Source of the DNA: Gracilaria caudata
Taxonomy: Eukaryota > Rhodophyta > Florideophyceae > Gracilariales > Gracilariaceae
Assembly: GCA_030374735.1 (NCBI GenBank)
Contig: JASCIV010000210.1
Location: forward strand, 1-31,947
Direction of reading: 5' to 3'
Length of the DNA stretch: 31,947 bases
Part shown: positions 26,779 to 31,947 of the stretch, piece by piece
Position numbering within the stretch: the stretch's first letter is position 1
Layout of the letters: every line of letters begins with the position of its first letter
Notes under the pieces: model-generated
The model's database searches: none
What the model was told of the DNA's origin: nothing
What the model saw: only the letters and a program-made list of their open reading frames with translations
Program-made: the position numbers and the translations under genes

Positions 26779-28890
26779 TCAGTCCTTGACTAATGCTTGC
26801 TGCTTTCCTCTCCCCCCAAACAGCCGTTTCACTGCCCGCCTTAAAGAACCTCTTGCTTTCTCCGGCACAGGCATGGCCTTCGCATCGGTGATGAAGTCAA
26901 TCCAGGGATCAGCTGCCATAGAAACCCGGTCCAGAGCCCCACTTAAGATGGTACTCCGACGTGCAATATCCTCCTTTCGCTTCTCATGCCGCTTAGCGCG
27001 TAATCGTTCTTTCTCCAGTTTGCCAACAGCTCCGTTTTTTCTCCCAAACAGTTTCATTCGGGGACGATACTTCATCTTGCTTGCCCCCCTCTCTCCGAGC
27101 AGTTCAGATTCAGAAACGCTAGAATCGTCAGACACTGGTGCTCTGTTCAAATCCTCAGCATCCAGATATTCATCGTATCTGTTGCGAAAGGCATCCTGTC
27201 GCAACTGTTTTCGATGAAACGTGCTCAGATTCCCGAATGGTTTCCGACTGGGAGAAGGCGGTAAGTCATCTTCCTCTTGTGATCCTTCTGGTGTATGTAC
27301 ATCCTTTTCTGATGTGCGCTGTACCATGCTCACTTGACCGGCAAAGAAATCCCCGGGGTTCGATATCTCTCGAATGAGCCGTCGCCTTCCAAGTCCGTCT
27401 TCTGAGGCGGATACATCCCCTTCTGGGTGTCCGGCAGCACTGCTTACGGTGCTCGTATCTAGATTAACGCTTTGGCCTCTCTTTCTCGCGATTAGGACCT
27501 TTGCTTTCGGAAGCCGTTTTACAGATCCCTGAGCGTGAAGATGGTTTCGCGTATGTGCTTCGGGATCCGCATGTCCTTCAAAACCGACTTTTTCCAGACC
27601 ATGATGTGGTATCTCCAATGATACAGAGTGATCTGAAGTCCTTACTGAAGTGGGAGGAGACGGTGCGGGGGGTGGCGAGAGGACCGATGGAAAAGCTACG
27701 GTTGCATTGCGTTGGGATTGTGTTCCTTCTTGCAAAGTGATTCGCGATCTTGAGTTGAGGGAAACTGTCTGGTGTTTGTCTGCCGATGCAGAGGCAAAAA
27801 CATCATTAGCGCTCTCAAAGCCTTCAGTGGTCGAACTTGTAGTCGCCCGCGAAAAAAGTACTTGGGAAGGAATCGTAGAAGTCTGAAATGACGACAGGGG
27901 CGCAGTGTCTGGGCTGTAGGAGTAACCGCTGTATGTTCGATGTGAATGCTTCTGTGTTCCCGTGGCATTCACGTGCCCAGAAGCAACAGCGTCATCATAT
28001 TGTTCATCATCGTCTTCGGTTTCATAGTCGCTGGTGTCGTTTTGTGTACCTTCGCTTTCATGGTAGGAGTAAGAGCCTTCAACAATATGCAGTGACTCGC
28101 CGCCTTCGGTTCTGTATGACACTTGCGGATCACTAAGGGTTTCAGCGCGCTGAAACGTATCATTCTGATCATCAGACGAAGAGCAAGAGGATGGATTGTC
28201 TTCTTGAGAGTCGTAGTCGTCCACTCTTTCGATACCATCAATGTCATCCAATTCGCCCTCGCTAACATCCGGTATGATTCCCACGTCTTCAATTGTCTGA
28301 GGCACAAAGTCTGACACAGGAGAGGCAGCGCTGCCAGATGTGGTGGACTCGGAGTGTGTGGAATAAGCTTCTGTAAATTCCGAAGGCATTCGTGTTGGTT
28401 CCTTAGGCGCGTGTTCCTGTTGTTCGTCATTACGGGTTTGGACCTGCTCGTGGTCAGCTGTTATGGACAACAGTGAAGGGTGTTGTACAACACCGTTTTC
28501 GGGTTCATCGGGCGCGGCATCGTGTTGGTTGTCTTGATGAAACGGAGCATTACCGACGGAAGGTGTGGACGAATTTTCGTCGCGGACATCCAAAGCCGAG
28601 GTAGTTATGGGATTCACGGGATTCCCCGCAAGGGTGGGTGCGGAAAGACCACGCTTTTCTTCCTTGTTCGCCAGCGGAGACGGAGGTGGCAGATGAACTG
28701 TGTCGGCACGTCGATTCGGAACGACGTCATCATGAGTTGCTTTTTGCTCATCAATAACGGCTTGTTCGAGACGTTGGCGCAATTCCGATACAGAAGAGCC
28801 GGAAAGATGTGGTGCGGGCACGGTAGTGGAAGTGGCTGTCTGCACAGGAACGGGGCGCTCGAAGCGCGCGGCAAGCTCCTTAACGTGCAT
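26779..28890 (-). CDS. 703-residue disordered protein, function unknown
   Basis: The first ATG is at 28890. The frame extends upstream to 28941 only from a GTG. It starts MHVKELAARFERP, and near residue 35 has SSVSELRQRLEQAV, a second copy of the same V-x-E-L-x-x-R-x-E pattern. The next 500 residues are low-complexity, rich in Ser, Thr, Asp, Glu and Pro, with acidic Tyr-containing stretches (DDYDSQEDNPSS, SYSYHESEGTQNDTSDYETE). The C-terminal 130 or so residues are basic and more ordered: KMKYRPRMKLFGRKNG, EKERLRAKRHEKRKEDI, ADPWIDFITDAKAMPVPEKA and RAVKRLFGGRGK. It is probably a scaffold or adaptor acting through short linear motifs. No catalytic domain is seen and I do not recognise the family. 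Confidence 0.7.
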   Translation of the reverse strand: MHVKELAARFERPVPVQTATSTTVPAPHLSGSSVSELRQRLEQAVIDEQKATHDDVVPNRRADTVHLPPPSPLANKEEKRGLSAPTLAGNPVNPITTSALDVRDENSSTPSVGNAPFHQDNQHDAAPDEPENGVVQHPSLLSITADHEQVQTRNDEQQEHAPKEPTRMPSEFTEAYSTHSESTTSGSAASPVSDFVPQTIEDVGIIPDVSEGELDDIDGIERVDDYDSQEDNPSSCSSSDDQNDTFQRAETLSDPQVSYRTEGGESLHIVEGSYSYHESEGTQNDTSDYETEDDDEQYDDAVASGHVNATGTQKHSHRTYSGYSYSPDTAPLSSFQTSTIPSQVLFSRATTSSTTEGFESANDVFASASADKHQTVSLNSRSRITLQEGTQSQRNATVAFPSVLSPPPAPSPPTSVRTSDHSVSLEIPHHGLEKVGFEGHADPEAHTRNHLHAQGSVKRLPKAKVLIARKRGQSVNLDTSTVSSAAGHPEGDVSASEDGLGRRRLIREISNPGDFFAGQVSMVQRTSEKDVHTPEGSQEEDDLPPSPSRKPFGNLSTFHRKQLRQDAFRNRYDEYLDAEDLNRAPVSDDSSVSESELLGERGASKMKYRPRMKLFGRKNGAVGKLEKERLRAKRHEKRKEDIARRSTILSGALDRVSMAADPWIDFITDAKAMPVPEKARGSLRRAVKRLFGGRGKQQALVKD

Positions 28891-29173
28891 GCGGCAGATT
28901 ATGTGAGGTGGCGACGACGCAAGTGCTGTGCGTCTAATCACATTAGCACGCGACGACAGTGCACGGCACTCAACGCGATGAGGAGGCGCATGTACAACGG
29001 TTGAGGAGATGAGGGGCGTGCGTTACACGGGAGCAAGGCGCGCAGGTTTGCGTGACGGTCACGGCGATGGATACGTGGAGGGGCCAACCGTGGCGCATCC
29101 ATGGCTGAGCCTAAGCAAGCAGCACAAGATGATACGAGGGCGGGACGGGGAAAGCGCGGGGCAAGAAGGCCGT
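28891..29173. other. Short gap between two minus-strand genes
   Basis: About 280 bp holding the promoter of the disordered-protein gene and the 3' flank of the phycobiliprotein-like gene. Nothing further is supported. Confidence 0.4.
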
Positions 29174-29914
29174 TTAGAAAGCGCACAGGTACTGGAGCAA
29201 TTGGTCAAAGGCGGTGCGTACGATTTTGGAGGCCTTTGAATCATAGTTATATGCAGCACGGTGCGCGAGCTGTTCACAAATACAATACACGCCGGTTCGT
29301 ACCGCATCAAGTGGGACGCTCATTTCGTAGTATATGTTCTGCATGATTCGCATGCCGCGAGGGGACAGACCGTTTTCGGCCACGGCTAGATACGCTGCCA
29401 CGCGGGCAAAGGCTAAGAGATCACGCCAACAGGCGACAGCTCGTTGGGACGGCCAGAGAGCGCCGCCGGGTTGGTCGATGCCTGGGTACAGACGTAATAT
29501 GTACGCCCGTGCTGCTCCGACGGCATGCTCTGCATGTTCGGCAACGGCGTCAACAGCGTACCGTTGGGCAAACGACGTGGAAGGCGAGACGAGCGAAGAG
29601 TGCACAAAGGCTGGAGGCGACTGAGACTGCAACTTGGCAAAAACAGGGCCTAGAGAATCATCCAGCAGCATGGGATCGAAGATTGGATTCTGAATTTGCT
29701 GTTCGATAAGCTGTGCCACCTCAGACGAGTCGTAGGACGCTTTAACGGGCGTGGGGACCAGGCGGGAGGAACGTGCGACAGCGCGCGAGGGCGAAACTAC
29801 TTTGTGTGGGGGCGCAGTGTTTTTGAAGCCGAGGGTAGCGGGGACGTAGTTGGACCGGTGTGGAAAGCGAAGGGAAGCGGCGGGGACGAAGGCGCTGGCA
29901 GTTTGAGGGGTCAT
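29174..29914 (-). CDS. Nuclear-encoded, plastid-targeted phycobiliprotein-like protein
   Basis: Intronless, 246 residues from a good ATG. Residues 1-58 form a plastid transit peptide: basic, no acids, with SAFVPAASLRF near the start, as red algae favour an early Phe. The mature part, about 185 residues, follows the phycobiliprotein fold. YPGIDQPGG near 143-151 matches the conserved PxxxSPGG turn. It is followed by QRAVACWRD, where Cys 162, Arg 164 and Asp 165 align with the bilin-attachment Cys 84, Arg 86 and Asp 87. MQNIYYEMSVPLDAVRTGV matches the LxxxYxxLGVPxxxxxxGI segment, and an aromatic/hydrophobic C-terminal helix ends FDQLLQYLCAF. It is divergent: Trp follows the Cys, and parts of the N-terminal helices are hard to align. 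Known red-algal core and rod subunits are plastid genes, so a nuclear one is unexpected. It might bind a bilin and act in the phycobilisome, as a linker-like subunit or as a photosensor. Confidence 0.7.
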   Translation of the reverse strand: MTPQTASAFVPAASLRFPHRSNYVPATLGFKNTAPPHKVVSPSRAVARSSRLVPTPVKASYDSSEVAQLIEQQIQNPIFDPMLLDDSLGPVFAKLQSQSPPAFVHSSLVSPSTSFAQRYAVDAVAEHAEHAVGAARAYILRLYPGIDQPGGALWPSQRAVACWRDLLAFARVAAYLAVAENGLSPRGMRIMQNIYYEMSVPLDAVRTGVYCICEQLAHRAAYNYDSKASKIVRTAFDQLLQYLCAF

Positions 29915-30298
29915 TTTCCAAGGGGAGTGACAAGCGGCTTGGCGTGGGCGATGGGAGGAACTGCTGGCGGTGGGTGTGGCATTGCTGAGAGGTCATCGAG
30001 GGCGGACATCTAATGAAGTGTCGCAGTTGCATCTCCGCAGGGTTTTTCTCGGGTGTCATCGCGCACCCGGACCGCAGGCGGTTCGCCGTCAAAGCATGAA
30101 CACAGAATCTCCCAAATCTCAGAGGGAGTATTGCTTGAGCTTACAGCAATCAGATCACAGATCCGGAGTGCACGACGTTTACACAGTGTGTAATACACAC
30201 TGCTTCGCCGTCGAACACAGCTGTAACCTGCACCATCGTTAGCAAAGCGGGTACGCCTAGCACGCGAAGTTGCTGCCAGCAACCCAAACGAGAGCAGG
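29915..30298. promoter_or_regulatory. Divergent promoter of the phycobiliprotein-like and Gly-rich genes
   Basis: 384 bp between two divergent start codons. If both products serve the plastid, shared control is possible. No strong consensus box was found. Confidence 0.35.
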
Positions 30299-30733
30299 AT
30301 GGCAGCGAGCGAGGGACCGGCGCGCGAGTACGCGCTGCCACCGCCGCCAAAGACGCTACTGCTGGGTGGCACGGGGTGGGCGTTCGGCGTGGGCTGTGGA
30401 GCCGGCCCGTTCGTAGGGCTCGGCGTGGCGTACAACGCACGAGTGCTGTTCGGCGCGGGACTGGGCGTGGGCGCATTCTGCGGCGTAGGCTTCGGTGCGG
30501 GCGCGGTGGCGGCGGTGGGATCGGGCCATCTGCAACGTGGACGCGTCCAAAGCTTCTTCTATACGCCGCGGCTGTCTTGGCTCGAGCGCTATGTGGCGGA
30601 GTTCGATTCACGGCGGGAGAGGGAGCGCTTGGTAAGCGTAGGCGCACGCGTTTGGAAAGAGGTGCACATCGTGGCAGTGAGAGTTGCAGCGGTTTGCGGG
30701 GCTGTGAGGAGGCGGTTGTTGAAGGAGCGATGA
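30299..30733 (+). CDS. Glycine-zipper membrane protein
   Basis: ORF of 144 residues from the first ATG. Residues 22-77 are a Gly/Ala/Val-rich hydrophobic stretch (GGTGWAFGVGCGAGPFVGLG, LFGAGLGVGAFCGVGFGAG) with G-x-G-x-G spacing, typical of packed membrane helices. The rest is basic and helical (LSWLERYVAEFDSRRERERL, RRRLLKER). The pattern recalls small plant glycine-rich plastid proteins such as the cadmium-induced AS8 type, but I cannot prove homology. No cleavable signal is obvious before the glycine zone. Codon composition is GC-rich, as is the surrounding DNA, so chance is not excluded. It lies head to head with the phycobiliprotein-like gene. Confidence 0.5.
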   Translation: MAASEGPAREYALPPPPKTLLLGGTGWAFGVGCGAGPFVGLGVAYNARVLFGAGLGVGAFCGVGFGAGAVAAVGSGHLQRGRVQSFFYTPRLSWLERYVAEFDSRRERERLVSVGARVWKEVHIVAVRVAAVCGAVRRRLLKER

Positions 30734-31947
30734 CGAGCGGGTTTTTTTTTTGTAGTGGCGTGCGAGTTTGATGGACGATGAACGTGGACGATGAACGTGA
30801 GCCGGGGCACAGTGCGTTGGCAGTCGTGGCGGATGGGGAGAGGCGCGTCGCTGATAATGTTGCGTTACGCCAAACGCAATTTCGACACATACGAGAGCAC
30901 GGCCGACGGCGTGACGAAGATCCGGAGATTTCGGGATTCTGGAGTGGATGCTAGTGAATACAATGCGGAGGCTCTCCGCCGGAGAGGCGAGAGTCAGGCA
31001 CAGGGGGGAGAGGAAGGGTGCGGAAGAAGGAGAGGCACGGCGCGAGCGGCGGCGGCTGCAGCGACGATGACGACGACAGAGAGAATAAGAATGAATGAGA
31101 ACGCAGAGCGCACGTCGAGCGTTGTCAGCGACGCGCGCCAGCGGCAGATCGGCGCAGTGCGCGGCGAGCCGCGCCAGATTCAGCGCGCGCGCCAATCAAA
31201 TTGCAGAGCGCTTTGCTCGCCGCGCCGGCGCGCACCGTTACGCTCGCGAGCGCGCTCCAAATTTGAAACAAAAAAAAGAGCGCGCGGCGTGTCGTCGCCG
31301 ACGGCGCGCGCCGGGGGGGTTGCCTCCACGCGCGGCCACAGGCGCGTTGAAAATCGCACGCGCCGCGCCGTTCGCAACGTGCGTCGCACTCGCCGCCGTA
31401 GTTCACGTTTTGTTTCTTGTCCGCCTCTCGCCGCCGCTGTCGGTGCGCGCCGCTCGGAGAGTGCGTCGTTAGCGCGCGTCACGCCGCGCTTCCTTCGCTT
31501 TCGCGGCTGCATTTCACGCGTCGCTGCGGCGTCGTCGCAATTCAAGCGCTCGCGTTGTACGCCGGCTTGTGGACGCCCATGAGCGGCTCGTCGCTACAAA
31601 TGAGGCGCGCTTGCTGACTGACGCCGTCTCGTCAGCTCTCGCTCTCATCCTCATCCTCATTCGCAGCCCATTCGCAATCCTTCACCTTCGTGCTTTCTTC
31701 CTCACCACTTGGCTCCTGCGTCGCGTTGTGCTTTGATCGTGTCGCACTTCAAGCGCTTGTACATTGCCGCAGTTCGTCTTCTGCGCGCCGTCTTCGTCGT
31801 CTTCTTGCTCCATTGGTGCTCGTTTCTTGGTGTGCTCTCCCGTCGTGTTTACGAACGGTTTGCCGCTCCTGCGAGCTTCTCCCCGTCGCCACCACCCCCT
31901 CTCACCAACACCACCAGCACAGCCGTCGCGTCTTAACGGCTTTCTGG
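30734..31947. other. CpG-dense right edge, no supported gene
   Basis: Long ORFs occur on both strands at 30791-31582 (plus) and 30608-31195 (minus), but they overlap, are Arg/Ala-rich in a way expected from GC-rich DNA, and lack domains. GCGC words are very dense from about 31130 to 31560. After 31600 the plus strand becomes pyrimidine-rich (CTCATCCTCATCCTCATTC), like a 5' leader of a gene starting beyond the right edge. The open frame at 31709-31936 has no ATG. Confidence 0.4.

Noticed and set aside
28891..28941. Earlier start for the disordered protein
   Set aside because: The codon at 28941 is GTG. The first ATG is at 28890.
30791..31582. Long plus-strand ORF of 263 codons and overlapping minus-strand ORFs
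   Set aside because: The GC-rich DNA leaves few stops in any frame. Composition is Arg/Ala-biased, with no domain and competing frames on both strands.

Overview
The window is nuclear DNA from a photosynthetic eukaryote, most likely a unicellular red alga. A glaucophyte is the main alternative. The evidence is a nuclear gene for a phycobiliprotein-like protein with a plastid transit peptide, a second plastid-type protein, eukaryotic uL31 and mitochondrial uS7 genes, and short GT-AG introns. Introns I could place are 56-115 nt long, and most have a CTAAC- or CTGAC-like branch site shortly before the acceptor. There is no operon structure. I saw no tRNA, rRNA or CRISPR array.

Left third (1-9.4 kb): two head-to-head paralogues (431-1409 minus, 2166-3264 plus) each carry two degenerate CAP-like domains and no clear signal peptide. 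They are followed by a frameshifted one-repeat MYB gene (3485-3799 minus), a 26-bp perfect palindrome, and a small Cys-motif protein (4869-5450 plus). Next comes a head-to-head pair: a possibly organellar coiled-coil protein (5722-6451 minus) and mitochondrial uS7 (6644-7143 plus). Two small uncertain minus-strand ORFs follow.

Middle (9.4-22.3 kb): a secreted FG-GAP/ASPIC protein, a 706-bp hAT-like non-autonomous transposon with a perfect 8-bp target duplication, and a nine-exon ATM1/ABCB6-type half-transporter that needs a 5-nt microexon. After these are an unrecognised spliced membrane protein, a divergent promoter with an E2F-like palindrome, an 842-residue coiled-coil protein, uL31 with an intron directly after its ATG, and a plastid-type SRPBCC protein.

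Right third (22.5-32 kb): cofactor-independent phosphoglycerate mutase, a small helical protein, a 703-residue disordered protein, the phycobiliprotein-like gene, and a glycine-rich membrane protein. The window ends in a CpG-dense stretch with no supported gene.

The strongest candidates for something undescribed are the nuclear phycobiliprotein-like protein, which keeps the bilin-site C-x-R-D motif, and the paired tandem-CAP proteins with a basic NLS-like linker. Two further structural finds are the hAT-like element and the 5-nt microexon. Protein functions rest on motifs read by eye. Exon boundaries were inferred from splice consensus and reading-frame continuity.
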